Source of the DNA: Trichoderma breve
Lineage: Eukaryota > Ascomycota > Sordariomycetes > Hypocreales > Hypocreaceae
Assembly: GCF_028502605.1 (NCBI RefSeq)
Contig: NC_079235.1
Coordinates: 310,001-374,000, forward strand
DNA length: 64,000 nt
Direction of reading: 5' to 3'
Position numbers and translations under genes: made by a program. This document shows positions 12,423 through 25,000 of the stretch, one piece after another (position 1 is the first letter of the stretch; the number at the start of each line of letters is the position of its first letter). The notes beneath the pieces are model-generated. The model had not been told where the DNA came from. It saw only the letters and a program-made list of their open reading frames with translations, and searched no databases.

Positions 12423-13203
12423 TCATAGCTTTAATCTCTGTGCCAGCAGGATGCCCTCGGCGAATGTGCCGACCCGCGCGTCAATCGCATAGCCCTCCGC
12501 CTCCAGCTTCTTGCACTCCTCCCATAGGCTCGCCAACGGAACGGTAAAGACCTCGATGAACTCGTTCTCCTCCAGCTCCGGCTTCAAGTCTTGGTTCTCC
12601 GGCAACGACATGTCGATGGTGACGTGCACCATGCGCAGGTTCGTGTTGCAAAAGCCCGGGTCGTTGTACATGATGGGCGTCGTCTCGGACACCACGCCGA
12701 CGTAGCCCGTCTCTTCCTTGAGCTCGCGTACGGCGGCTTGTTCGGGGGTTTCGCCCGCATCGATGAGGCCGGCGGGGACCTCGATCACGACCTTGTCGAC
12801 GGGTGGGCGGTACTGCTTCTGCAGGATAATCTCCTTGCCCGTGGGCTTGTCGAGGATGGCGACGATGCCAACGCCATCGATGTCTGCGCCGGCGGGGCGA
12901 GTGCGTCGTTCAGCGGATTCCCAGGTTCGCTCGGTGCCTTTGGGGTCTTTGTACGTGATGCTGTGAGGGGGAATCGCAAGTCAGACAAACGGACGGACGA
13001 ACTAAGGGGCAGCATGGGATTATATCCAATATGAGGTCGTCACATACCTATGGAGAGACACCCATCGCGACTCGTCGTTAGACTAGGCGGGCCTCTGTCA
13101 GCAACAAGAGACGACCGCTTCAGTGCATTTAGCGCCCTGCAGACGGCTATGTAAGACCTACCAGTGGCGTTATTGAAAGGACTTTTGCATCAGCAAAGGA
13201 CAT
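12423..13203 (-). CDS. ADP-ribose pyrophosphatase, Nudix family (YSA1-like)
   Basis: Cytosolic enzyme expected to split ADP-ribose to AMP and ribose-5-phosphate. Three exons: 13162-13203, 13048-13082 and 12423-12960, 204 residues. The middle exon is only 35 bases. The assembled start reads MSFADAKVLSITPL then SNDESRWVSLHSITYKDP, followed by the family pattern TWESAERRTR and QKQYRPPVDKVVIEVPAG. The Nudix box at 90-112 is complete: GLIDAGETPEQAAVRELKEE followed by TGY, including the E and the REXXEE core. A second conserved patch, MYNDPGFCNTNLRMVHV, fits ADP-ribose pyrophosphatases. It runs tail to tail with the less canonical Nudix gene at 11345-12322. Confidence 0.93.
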
Positions 13204-14353
13204 GATGGCGGACGTGGAGGCGGCTGGGCTTGTGAAGGAGCAGAAACGGGTATGGAGGGATGAATTCAATTGAGGTCGGTCGGAGCCGATAGATGGCGGG
13301 GTCGCTATTGATTGTAGCGTCCAGGGCTCCAGGGCTGTTTTGCGGGCGCTACAGCGAGTCAGTTTAGGCCTGTCAGGAACCCGCCAGCGCCACGAAGAAT
13401 GGAACCTCTGAATTTGGAGCTTCAATTAGACCTGAGGCTACACTGGGGAAATGGATTTCTCCATAACACAACATGGACATTTGAACCTTGAACCTCTTCC
13501 ATCACTCCATCATCCATAGGCTTCTTTTTTTCGATTAATATCAATGACATGCGCCCAGATCGAAACCTGTCATGAGAACAAACAACCAACAACAGCTGTG
13601 TCTCTTCCTTCATACTGACGACATCATCGGAGCTCCTATTGCGTCTTCATGCCCGAACTCGTCCTAGTTGGTCTCGACGGGAACTAATAATGGCCAGTCG
13701 TCAGCACGGGTACAATTGCCACTGGCTCTCAGGACCTTCATGTTAGACTTTGCGATTGACTTTGAAGATTTCAACAAAGCGCTGAAGCCCAACTCGGGGA
13801 GGGTATCCATGACATGTTGCAGAGACACAAAGCAAATCATCTGAAACATGACAAAAGGGCCCTCCCATTCCATCGTCAAGACGAACAAAAACAGCAAAGG
13901 GCATTTTCCGATCTAATACGATGGATACGACATTGCCGATTTTGTAATTGCTTGCGCGTTCCGGATACTGTACCCCACTGAAAAAAGTTCCTGGACCATG
14001 CCAATCATCGGCGCCGGGGACCTTGAAGTTTGGATAAAGGGAAATGGTTCGCGCGAACCTTATCTTGATCCCTCGAGTTGGGCGGGCGATTGGGATGCCT
14101 CGTACGCCGTCGACGTGTCTCGCATGTGGTGTCGTCATCTTGGGCTGGGAGCCGGCCGCTGGATTGTTCATGTTCTTATTCTGATAACCTCCTTGCCTTA
14201 ATCTTACCCTTTTAATCTCGTGTACTTTTACCCCAGGATCTCCAGTGGCAATCTTTCTTTTATTAACTCTTGGCTTCCATCTCATCGTCACTGGAGACCT
14301 TTTAATTCTGGCACTGACAAGGTCGGCCTCGAGAGACCTGGAGATACACCGAA
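13204..14353. other. Divergent intergenic region with an uninterrupted minus-strand frame
   Basis: This region separates the YSA1-like gene (-) from the MFS transporter (+). A minus-strand frame of 205 codons (13743-14360) is open and starts with ATG, but it covers the transporter promoter, overlaps the transporter start and matches no family I know. Its protein is basic (RWKPRVNKRK, RVRLRQGGYQ) and its codon use is less GC-rich at third positions than neighbouring genes. I do not call it as a gene; see findings. Confidence 0.35.
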
Positions 14354-16098
14354 ATGACACTCTACGGCACCGAGGCGATAGACGCCGAGCCCTCCGGCAT
14401 GGGCTCCGGCATCGATCCCAATGCGCAGCGTCGCCGCTCCCAGGACGACGCCGAGTCCGTCTACGAAGCCGACGAAGGCACGGCGCTGCTTCATGACGCC
14501 GACCTGCCAGCTGATATCGCGCCGTCCAAGTCCTTTCGCCGCTTTGTGCTGGGCATGTGCGTGCTGTTCCTCTTCATCATCGAGGTCAGCCAGTACATCC
14601 TCACCCCCGCCATGGAGCAGATCATGGAGGACGTCATCTGCCGGCGTTATCATCCGGACCATGCTCTGTCGGTGCACGACAACCGATGCAAGGAGACGGA
14701 CGTGCAAAAGACGCTGGCCATGGTGCGGTCCTGGTCCATGTCTGGGGAGATGCTATTTCGTAAGTGCTCGATTTTTGTGCTTTTCTGCTATTTATGTATA
14801 GGTATCATGCGTGCTAACTGTGGATTTATTGAACAGCCCTTTTTGTCCAGATCTCGTTTGGTGTCGTTGCTGACAAGTATGGCCGTCGTCTCGTCATGTT
14901 CCTCGCTCTCTTTGGCGCCTTTCTCCAGCAAGCTTGGATCACGATTGTTTGTACGTCATACCATGTCTTATATAACCTAATCCAGAGGTCCTTACTAACG
15001 ATCTACCCAGTGCTCTTCCCTGATACATTCTCCATATGGAGCATGCTCTATGGCAGCGTTTTCTACCTGATTGGCGGTGGCGGCCAGATGGTTGTCGCCA
15101 TGGTTTGGACCATCATCGCCGACGTAATCCCCGTTGCCGAGAGAACCAGCGTCTTTTACAAAGTCTACGCCATGAACCTCATCATCTCCGTTGCTGTCAA
15201 CCCTCTCGCTGGATGGCTCCTCAGCGTAGATCCTTGGCTTGCAATGTGGATTGGCAACGGAATCCTAGTCGTCGGCATGCTGTCATCTGCCTTCATCCCA
15301 GAGACGCTGAAACTTCGCCAGGCGGCCGATAACAAGCGCCGTGGTCAAGACACACCGCCTCCTGTCGAAGATGAATCGGAGCCGTCGACACGGAAGATTC
15401 CTGCTGCAAGGGACTTGGCTCGCCGTGCGTGGTTCTCTGTCAAGAACGATGTGTCCCACGTATGGCACTTCATCTTCGCCTCCAAGAGTGTCGTGCTGCT
15501 CCTTTTGGCCTATGGACCATTCTATCTCATCAAGCTGGCCCTTGTTTTGGATATTTTGCAGTACATGACTCGCCGCTTCAACTGGGAGTGGTCAACGGCA
15601 ACATATATCAACACAATCAGCAGCCTAACGGCCGTCTTCACCTTGCTGGTGGTGTTACCTGTAGCATCCAATATCCTGACCACGCATTTCCACTACAACG
15701 CCATCAGGCGAGATCTTCTTCTAGCTCGCATCTCCATTGTCGTTTTCATCATTGGCAGCACTCTTACCGCCGTGGCTGGCGTGCCATGGCTCTTCATCTG
15801 CTCCATGGTCATTACCAACCTTGGCATGGGCATGGGCACCCTCTGCCGAGCGCTGCTCAACGCAGTGGTTGAGCCGCATACCATTGCCACTCTTAACACC
15901 ACCATGTCCACCATGGAGACGCTGATGGGCTTCATAGGCTCACCAGTCATGGGATGGCTCCTGAGCCGCGGTATGGAGTTGGGAGGGTTTTGGATGGGAT
16001 TGCCTTATCTTGCAACAACCCTGCTTGGTGTGTGTGTTATGATGGCGATTTATCTCGTCAGAATCCCGTCTGGTTTTGCCCAGGGCTCCAGAGGATAG
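14354..16098 (+). CDS. Major facilitator superfamily transporter
   Basis: Integral membrane transporter with about 12 predicted helices, 535 residues. Exons: 14354-14759, 14837-14950 and 15011-16098. A hydrophilic, acidic N-terminus of about 65 residues precedes the first helix (FVLGMCVLFLFIIEVSQYIL). A long first extracellular loop holds paired Cys (CRR.., RCKETD). The MFS loop 2-3 signature DKYGRR follows in exon 2. The central cytosolic loop is charged (RRGQDTPPPVEDESEPSTRK). The loop with Cys after helix 1 recalls fungal proteins related to SLC46/tetracycline-resistance-like carriers, but that is a guess. The substrate cannot be predicted, and no cluster partner is evident. Confidence 0.9.
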
Positions 16099-16644
16099 AT
16101 AGTATACATGGCTATAAATTAGAAACTAGAGCCATAGAAAGCATTCGAACAAGCGCAGGACGCAAAAGTTGGACAAGAAAGTTGAGATTAGGGAGTTTTG
16201 GGCTGGGATTGGCGCAGAACGAGGCGTTGTTGGCTCCATATGGATTGACATTCGTTATCTTTTTTTATGTAATTTTTTATGTAATTTTTTATGTATAATA
16301 CTAATCTGAGGCGAGTAATTGAAGCAAACTATAAAAATCATATTTCTTTAAAGTCTAAATTTGTTTGACAGTACTCCGTATATGAGACAATGTTCAATGC
16401 CTGCCTGTATCAATGAATCGAAGCTTCAATAGCGGAGCGGAATAATGCTAGCGCATCCCTATCGATAAGCCCCGCGGATTGTCACCTACAGCGAGACTCC
16501 ACTGGAGCTTCGATTCAACATACAACCAAACGAACCAAAGCAACGTGACGACTTTATCGGCATCTCCATCCCTTTTATCGCCTCTTTTGCTCATCAGAAT
16601 CTTCATCCATACCCTCCAACTTATCGTCATACCACCGAGCCGCA
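16099..16644. other. Intergenic region with a short tandem repeat
   Basis: About 550 bases. A 12-base unit TTTTTTATGTAA is repeated three times at 16261-16296, the last copy with one change. The remainder is AT-rich 3' sequence followed by the CSN2 promoter. A TACTCCGTA word lies near 16373. Confidence 0.6.
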
Positions 16645-18279
16645 ATGTCCGACGACGAGGATTTCATGCAAGAGTCCGACGAGGAACAGTCAGTGCTGGT
16701 GCTGGAGGAAACCGATTCGCGGCTGCGCTGACGCCTAGCAGATATGACTTTGAATACGAAGAGGACGATGAGGAGGAGGCGGGCGATGTCGACATCGAGA
16801 ACAAATACTACAACGCAAAGCAGCTGAAGCTCAGCGATCCTCAGGATGCCATCGCCGAGTTTCTGGGGATTCCGCCTCTCGAGCCGGAGAAGGGAGAGTG
16901 GGGGTTCAAAGGCTTGAAGCAGGCCATCAAGCTGGAGTTTAAGCTGGGGAAATACGACGATGTGAGTAGGATGTAGTGTGCCCGTTTGCAAATGAAGTTA
17001 CTTGGTTCATCGTTGGGCTTGGCTCTCTAACAATTCGTGTGCAATTACCCAGGCAGCCGACCACTTCGCCGAGCTGCTCACCTACGTCAAGTCGGCCGTG
17101 ACGAGAAATTACTCGGAAAAGTCCATCAACAACATGCTCGACTACATTGAAAAGGGTGCCGACGTGTCAGCGGCCGTCCAGAGCATGGAAAAGTTTTACT
17201 CTCTCACCCTTCAGAGCTTCCAGAGCACGAATAACGAGCGGCTGTGGCTAAAGACGAACATCAAGCTGGCCAAGCTCTTGCTGGACCGCAAGGAGTACTC
17301 TGCAGTGTCTAAGAAACTCAGGGAGCTACACCGAGCCTGTCAGCGAGAGGATGGCACCGACGACCCCGGCAAGGGAACATACTCGCTTGAGATTTACGCA
17401 TTGGAGATTCAGATGCTGGCAGAGACTCGAAACAACAAGCAGCTCAAGACGCTCTACAACCGGGCGCTCAAGGTCAAGTCTGCCGTACCGCATCCCCGCA
17501 TCATGGGCATTATCCGTGAATGCGGCGGCAAGATGCACATGAGCGAGGAGAATTGGAAGGAGGCCCAGAGCGACTTTTTCGAGTCGTTCCGCAACTACGA
17601 CGAGGCTGGATCACTGCAACGGATCCAAGTTCTCAAGTATCTCCTTCTCACCACCATGCTGATGAAGTCCAACATCAATCCTTTCGACTCGCAGGAGACG
17701 AAGCCCTATAAGACGGACCCTCGTATTTCTGCCATGACCGAGCTTGTGGACGCCTACCAGCGGGACGATGTTCACGCATACGAAAAGGCCCTACGTAACA
17801 ACCAGGACATTCTCGCAGATCCGTTCATCGCCGAGAACATTGACGAGGTCACCCGCAACATGAGAACAAAGGGCGTGCTCAAGCTTATTGCCCCATACAC
17901 ACGGATGAAGCTCTCATGGATTGCCAACCAACTGAGAATATCAGAACCAGAGGTGCAAGACATTCTTAGCTTCCTCATTATTGATGGCAAGATCAAAGGA
18001 TCGGTCAACCAGCAGGCAGGCACTTTAGAAATAGCTTCCGACGCCGACATTGCCAGAACCAAAGCGCTCGATGTCCTGACAACGTCGATTCATGAGTTAT
18101 TCGGGGCCGTCTTCAGAGAGGGCGAGGGGTATAGAAACGAACACTCGTCCTTTGAGGATGCTGCAGCCGGACTCGATGTCCAAGGGCTGACCAATCTTGT
18201 CAAGTCTGGGGCGCGACAGGGGCAACGTCAACTTCACAGGACTGGTAGGGGCAAATCCGCATTAACGACACCGTTGTGA
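16645..18279 (+). CDS. COP9 signalosome subunit 2 (CSN2)
   Basis: Scaffold subunit of the COP9 signalosome, which removes Nedd8 from cullin ubiquitin ligases. Exons 16645-16688, 16742-16961 and 17053-18279 give 496 residues, normal for CSN2. The N-terminus MSDDEDFMQESDEEQYDFEY and the following acidic stretch match CSN2 closely. Further conserved segments are LQSFQSTNNERLWLKTNIKL and LEIYALEIQM, then HPRIMGIIRECGGKMHM, and the PCI domain (about residues 250-410). The PCI winged-helix part includes YTRMKLSWIANQLRISEPEV. The first intron is 53 bases and ends in TAGCAG. Only use of the second AG gives the conserved EEQYDFEY junction; the first would give EEHRYDFEY. Confidence 0.95.
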
Positions 18280-18893
18280 TGATGACCTGTCGCCTTTTTT
18301 CCAGCGTTATTTTAGGTAGCAAAGGTAATAATAGCTTCCAACTTTTTTAAAACTCAGGGACAGAACTACAAGAATCCATACCCTCCGTGGGAACAACAAG
18401 GTTTCTGGCCCGGACATTTTCTTACGGGACGATAATATTGATCTTACGGACATCCAGGCTCCGCGGCAAGATGGCCAAGACGGGTATACCTACATGGAAG
18501 ACGGAGAGGAGCTGTATGCCTGCTCTTGGCGGGGATGCCACGTTGCGATGAGGAGACCGCAGCGGCAGGCTGGAATCATGGGGATAGAGTGAGACTCAGG
18601 ATGACAATTGTTTTACTGAGACGAAAGAAGGCCCTCTTACATACATGACTACATGTAGTCTTAGTAGCGCTCTGTAGACGAACTGAGACGATGTGCATAT
18701 CAAGGACTTTTGATACAGAAACATCCAGGATCTGGATGGCATCCGACTGGCTCAACGGCAATGTGCATGTTGCAAGCAACTACGCGAGGTTTCCATCAAT
18801 GCTGCTACTGTGTTGTCGTAGACTCATTATAAGGGAGTTTACGTCCGGTTTACAATTGTAGGCCCGAGAGATACGATGTCGCTTAGAGTCTTG

Positions 18894-18943
18894 TCCAACT
18901 CTTTGCATTATGTTCTCTTCTCCAACTCTTTGCATAATGTTCT
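18894..18943. repeat. Two-copy direct repeat
   Basis: A 23-base unit TCCAACTCTTTGCATNATGT plus TCT occurs at 18894-18916 and again at 18921-18943, differing at one position (T/A) and spaced by four bases. Function unknown. Confidence 0.8.
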
Positions 18944-21900
18944 TGGCCATGGCTTTGAACGAGACGAGACTCATATACAAGCAGCACAAATAGACATTAT
19001 GCTCATACCAGGTACCCAGTAATCTATCATGTTGGATAGGTATGTAAGCATCACCAAGCTGAGCATTTAGTATTAAACATACCTACCTAATATCTACTAA
19101 CTACTCAGCGGCATCTACATATTTACTGAGTACGGAAATTGCCATCTGGTGATCAGAATCGCCCAGACCAGCGAGTGGATTCCATTCAGCCAAGCCTACA
19201 AGATTCCGTCCCTCGTCAGGCTCGGCATATAAGCCTCCGGATTGATCCAGATAACGTTGTATTAGTCCGCAGTCGGCCCATAACCCAATGCAACAAGGCC
19301 GGACAAACAAACCCCGAAGCCAAAAAGCCTATCTTACCGCGCAAAAATCGGGAAATAGAGCAAGCGAATAAGATTTACCTATACATGGACAAAATAAATA
19401 AAGAAACAGGGAGAGAGAAAGTAAAATAAAAAAGGTTGGGAGTGTTACACCGCGCAGCTGGGTCCTAGGTAGACAAGGGTCGGGTGTGTCCTCGTTTTTC
19501 ACGCGATGCGATGGGTTGGGGGGCTTGCATATGTGTGTATGTGTATGTATGTGCTCGGAGGCATTGAGGCCCCTTGTCCAACAACGAATTTGCCATCTGA
19601 CATATAAATGGAGATTTGCGCAGGGGGCGCGGGAAAAGGAGGGCCGAAGGTCTTTTGTAAGGCGTGGTTTTCAAGCAACGCGAGTCTTTTTTTATTCCTC
19701 TTCTACATGGTGGATAAGGAACTTTGTTTGCTCTGCTCTGCTGTGACTTTATGTAAGTCGGCTATGTGCATGGACAGTCAGTCCAATCATCATCATAATC
19801 CTTGTTTGTGAGTATGTCGTGTTGATGACATGGAGTACAGTAACACCGTGAAGACGGAATGCAGCTATAGGAATGTAGGGTAGGGCAGAGTCTGGAATCA
19901 AGACATTCAACGGCGATGATGCGGTGACACCCGCTCCGAAGCACGGAGATGTACGGAGAATGGAGATTGGTATAAACGAATCATGTATGTACTGCTCTAC
20001 TACTATCCGGCCCGTTGTGATGTAATCGTGCTGCGATCAAGTCAAATCTGCCCACATCCCGCGGGCCGTCACACGCCAAGAGCAAAAAGGCAACATGAAG
20101 CTAGGCCTTCTCTTATTCACTCTTTCTTGCTCTCACACTCTCTCCCGTCGATCGATCATTGCGAGAGCCGCCGCCTGAGGGATATTCCCGGCACTGCAGC
20201 TTACTGTCGATATGCTGCTTGTCCCTGTATGTATGTGTGTTGCCTGCACCTCTCACCACCGTTACTCCATATTGGGAGCCCATGTCCGTCGTTCTCAATT
20301 TTTGTGAGATACACACACACACACACCACCTCCGGGTCCGGGGGACGGACGGCGCTGAAGAGATTCTGGCCTAGTTTAAAAAAAAAGAAGAAAGAAGCAA
20401 AACGAAGGAAAAGGTGAGATAATGTAACACAGCATCTGTGTGAAACCCCAGCGGAGCCGAATGATTCGCCGCGGAGACAGCTGGGGTCCGCATGAGTTTT
20501 GTTTGTCCGTATGAGAAAATGGGCGGAAGGGGGGGTAAGTTCAAAGTTAGCAGTGAAACTAGTAAATAGTTTGGCGGATGCAATATATCTGGCTTCGGTC
20601 TTGGGGGGGACCACCTGACAGCTTTTCTGCTGGTTTTTTTTTTGCTTTTGTGTTATTTCTTGCTGGCTGTGTATACATGTATCTGCCTCCAGCAATCTAT
20701 CTGCATGTCTCTGATGAATTTGATGGAGATGATATGATGCCCTTTGTGGATCGGGGGCGCGCCATATTGGGGGCTGGAAGAAGGCGCCGGATGTGTGCTT
20801 CAACTTCCATGATCGGAATCTTTCTCGATGACCCCGCGCAGGGATTGCTGAAGCAAAAAGCAAACACATGGCGGGAACATGCTTCATGCTGCTACTGTAC
20901 GAGTACAAGCCACCACGGGTAGCACAAGGGCCGTGTATAACAGGCATCGTGACAAGACAAAAGAGGGTGGAGAACGACAGCGGGTGCATGTGAGTCCTTG
21001 TCCAGTCCATTCAGACCCCTGGGAGAGGCAGAGAAGCTGCAGCACGTTATTTCGGTCCGCCGGGGAGTGGAATGCCAATTCAATGCTTTCTTTTTTCTTT
21101 ATTTTCTTTGTATGCGCGTTACTCGACAGGCATATATACCAGGGCTCTTACTTACTACTCGTACTTGTGCGGTGTTGTGAAGGGGGTGGGTGGGAGACGT
21201 GGGAGCGAAAAACCACCGAGGTGGTATCAGCATTTACAGGTATGTATGCCCGTGTAATTGGACCCGAGACGCGTCCGGACTTTTCGTGTGATTGCAGACC
21301 CAGGCCTCGTTTGCCGACGGAACAATTATCTGAGCATGGTTGTAGTCGTACTTGTAGCAGTAGCACTGCGTACGTGTGTACATATGTAGTGAATGCATAT
21401 ATGTGTGTGTATCTCTGTATACGAGGGCACATGTAGGCAGAAGCTGTCCGTGCGTGTGCGTGAGTGCAGCTTGGCGCGGTGATTGGAATTGAGCAATCCG
21501 GAGCATCTACAAGTTCACAGCTGAAAGGGCGAATTCATGTCGCCTGGAGGATGGTAGCAAAAAGGAGGGTGGTGATGTGATGAGAAAGGGTTCAGGTTGC
21601 CATCACCTGACGCACATACGAGCCCTTTCTGCACGCACTTTGTAAGATTACGCAGACGGATGGATATAACAGAAAGCAATACCACGCGGACGGGAGCGTG
21701 CGTGTGTTTTCCGTCTTAGTTGTGCGACTAATTTACAAAATCCAGTCATCATGGTAGCACCGGCAAATGCCTTTGTTGATTGACTGCCAGCCCACGCATC
21801 GATACAGTTCGGACAGTGGGGGTTCCAACTGCGGGATCCAGTGTTTGCCTTTACAGGGGGTGGTGGTATCGCGGATGGGTATGTGCAGGAGCTGAAGAAG

Positions 21901-21980
21901 CGTCAAAGCATCTGATATTACTCGTACTAGTCGTAGTGGCACGGGGGGAAGCTCAGGTGGGGAGGCAAGTCGCCGACGAT

Positions 21981-22020
21981 GAAGATGATGCTGATGAAGA
22001 TGATGCTGATGAAGATGATG
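21981..22020. repeat. Fifteen-base tandem repeat
   Basis: The unit GAAGATGATGCTGAT occurs twice in tandem from 21981 and begins a third time at 22011 before diverging. It lies in non-coding sequence and is a minor microsatellite-like repeat. Confidence 0.8.
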
Positions 22021-25000
22021 CGGTGCTGTGTAGCCCAGACACTAGCAGATTACATGGGCAATGAAACCGGGAGGCGTCTTTGCTGGTAAGCAGGTTACTA
22101 CTATATTATTTGGGAGCGAGGTAGGGGTCTCGAAGGAGCTTTACTGAGAGGCTATGGAATACTACCTAGGTAGGCTTACTGGGCCAGTATACGAGGAGAA
22201 GCAATAAGTAGAGAGGAGGAGAGAACATTGAAGACAGATCTACAGCTCGAAATTAGGAAGAGAGAGAGAGAAAGAATCCCATCTTTGCCGAAGTACTGGG
22301 TACGCAGATGTGGAATCAGACTCTTGACTAGGGGTCAACATCTAGGTATCTGTGCGTACAAGCAGGCACGGGTCTCAGTGCTCAAGTTTTTGAGTCGTGG
22401 GTTTGAGTATGAGCGTGGGATGCGCAAGGCTGCATGTAACAACGGAGTTTCCGTAATTAAGGCACTGCAAGTTTGGTGTAAGCCCGGTGCCCTGTGTCGG
22501 AGGATGTACAAAGTATATCTCCTGTATGTGATCAGGTACTCGTCAAACCTTCTGCATGCAGAGTCATATTGCAGTATATCTCATGTTTGTTGGTTCGGCT
22601 TGTACGAGGTGATTTACAGCATTGGCACTGTAAACAAATCGTTTGTGTAATGAATAACTTTGAGTCCATGTAGTTCAATATACAGGCCATATATACTTGT
22701 GCTGAGGTGAAGCTATGTTAGTGAAAATCTACTTGCATCGAGCACCAGAACAAGGCACTTACAAGTAGTAGACAGGCATGCGGCAATGCTATCGACGCCA
22801 TTCCAAGGGTCGGAAGGTCACACTCGGAAAAGCCTGTCGCCATGCAGAGGCCAAAGAGGCGGCCCCCCAGCCCATAGCCGCAAAAACGGCAGGTTTTGGC
22901 GATGGTAACGGTTTGAGGCTGTAGGAGGAACAACAGCTGAGACGGTAGTCTACCATGTGAGAGAGAACGAGGAAGAAGGATTATGGTATTTTCCGGCTGG
23001 CATTGGCTGTTGCTTCGGTATCCGTAGTAATAACCTACCTAAGCAAAACATAATACCTAGGTAAGTTAGTAGGTGAGCTTTTTGCTTTGCTTGTATAGTG
23101 ACGGCATCATGTGCTCGAGCGGCACTTGGAGCGGGCATGGGCGATTGCTCCGGTCGTCCAGGTCAGGTCAGATGAAATCCCGTCTCTGCAGACATCATCC
23201 GCACCTGTACGACGGAACCAAGGCAGGCCAGCCACTGAATCTCCTTGTAGCACCGGCATATGCGTGTACTTGCACCCGGAGGCTAAAACGTGCATGTAAT
23301 GTAATGTACATGTATGTCTCAAGCCACCGGGATTCTCTGATTGGCAGCACGATGCCTTGTTTCTCACGCAGAAACCTGTTGTTTGTGCGAATAGCCCTCG
23401 CAACTTGGACAGCGGCAGTAGTGTGCTTACAATAGCCTCGGATGGCTTACAAAAGTCTCAGAGGCCACGGGAGGACGCGGCCAATCGGCAGGCTACGCGC
23501 GTGAATGACTTTGCTTGTATGCGTGTTATTGAGAGGCTAGTCGAAGCATCTTGTAAGGCAGGTGAGCATTTTCATCTCACCACCTCGGCCTTGGCTCACC
23601 AGATGCATGCAAAATGAAAGTCTGTTTTATTGCTTCTTCCTTTTTCCCCGTCGATATTCTTCCGGCCTCAACAATGATGTAGTATATGCCGATAGTGTAT
23701 GACGGATAGGGCATTACCTCAACCCTATTTCTGGAATCGTGCCGCTGATTCTTACATGTAGCTACCATCTTACTTTGACAACTACATGCACCAATATGCA
23801 CCTGCATGCTTGGTGCCATCAATTTGACTTTATCTTGTCACCCAGACTAACACCATCTTTAAAGCCCATCGATCCATCTCCGGCCGACGCCACCCGTCCT
23901 TTCATTTTAGTGGCCGAGCAAGTTCTAGGACCGGAGCTCGTACTAACAGGTATTTATTTGTAATGAGAGCCATAATAATATATGAAAAAGACAAGAGATC
24001 GACAGCGGGAGCTATATGAGGCGAACCCGAACAAACTGCTTATTAGCGGGCCGCGGATACCATGTCAATGTACGGGTACTCATACATTCATGGATGTTCT
24101 TTGAACGAGCAGATGCAACCATCCGGCAGTCAAACTTGATGCTACTTGACCTGTAACATTTTCATGAGCGGCAGCAAGGGCTGGGTACTCCCAAGTATTG
24201 CCCGTACACGTCCTGACATGCGCCAGGCGATCAAGCCGTTCCCAGGGCGCTAACAAGGGGGGACGAGGCGCACTGGAAGCGCTGAGAACACATGCATTGT
24301 GAGGTGATGGAGTCGGTGGGCTCGGGTAGATGTACCTAAAGGGTACCTTGCCTGGCTCTTGGTCCTGGAAAGGTGATTTACTTTAGAAGAAGCCGGATTG
24401 TTGTGACCAGCTGCTGGACCCTTGTATTTGTACTTGTACGAGTATGCCAATGAGAAGAGATCAAGATGAACAAAAAGACGATGCCAAGGAACAAGGTGCT
24501 GTACTGCTGGAGACAAAAAGACAAAGAGGGACATCAGCCCGAGACGCAATCGGGACACAAGAATCAACCAACGACATAACTGTAGGGAAGCATGCAAAGA
24601 TACCGGCGAGGGCGAACGAGCTGTACCAGAACCGTGCAAGTGGCCGGGCTAAAGTTGAAGAGCGGTGGGGTTTTGCAGTTGTGTTCGGCGAACTTTAATA
24701 GAGAAAGAGAGGGAGCTTTTCAAAGTGTGATTGATATTGGAGATCCTGGTTAGACGAGGTAAAAGGAGGAGGAGTGGGAAGAACCATTGATGATGCCTGT
24801 AAGGAGGCCACTGTATGATGTGTGCTGGTGAATGAACGACAAGCATTTGTGTGTGTGTCTCTCTCGGTTTTTTGACGGAAAACTGGGACGAGTATTGAGT
24901 GCTCGTACCCGACATTTGATCTCCAAGGCCAATTGATTGACGGACCCATGTCATCAATGCCAGGCCAGCACAAGGTCATGGATGCTAATGGCGCATTGGC

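Noticed and set aside
20201..21010. 269-codon minus-strand frame in the gene desert
   Set aside because: Includes translated homopolymer (KKKK, FFFFF) and AC-repeat sequence and has no domain.
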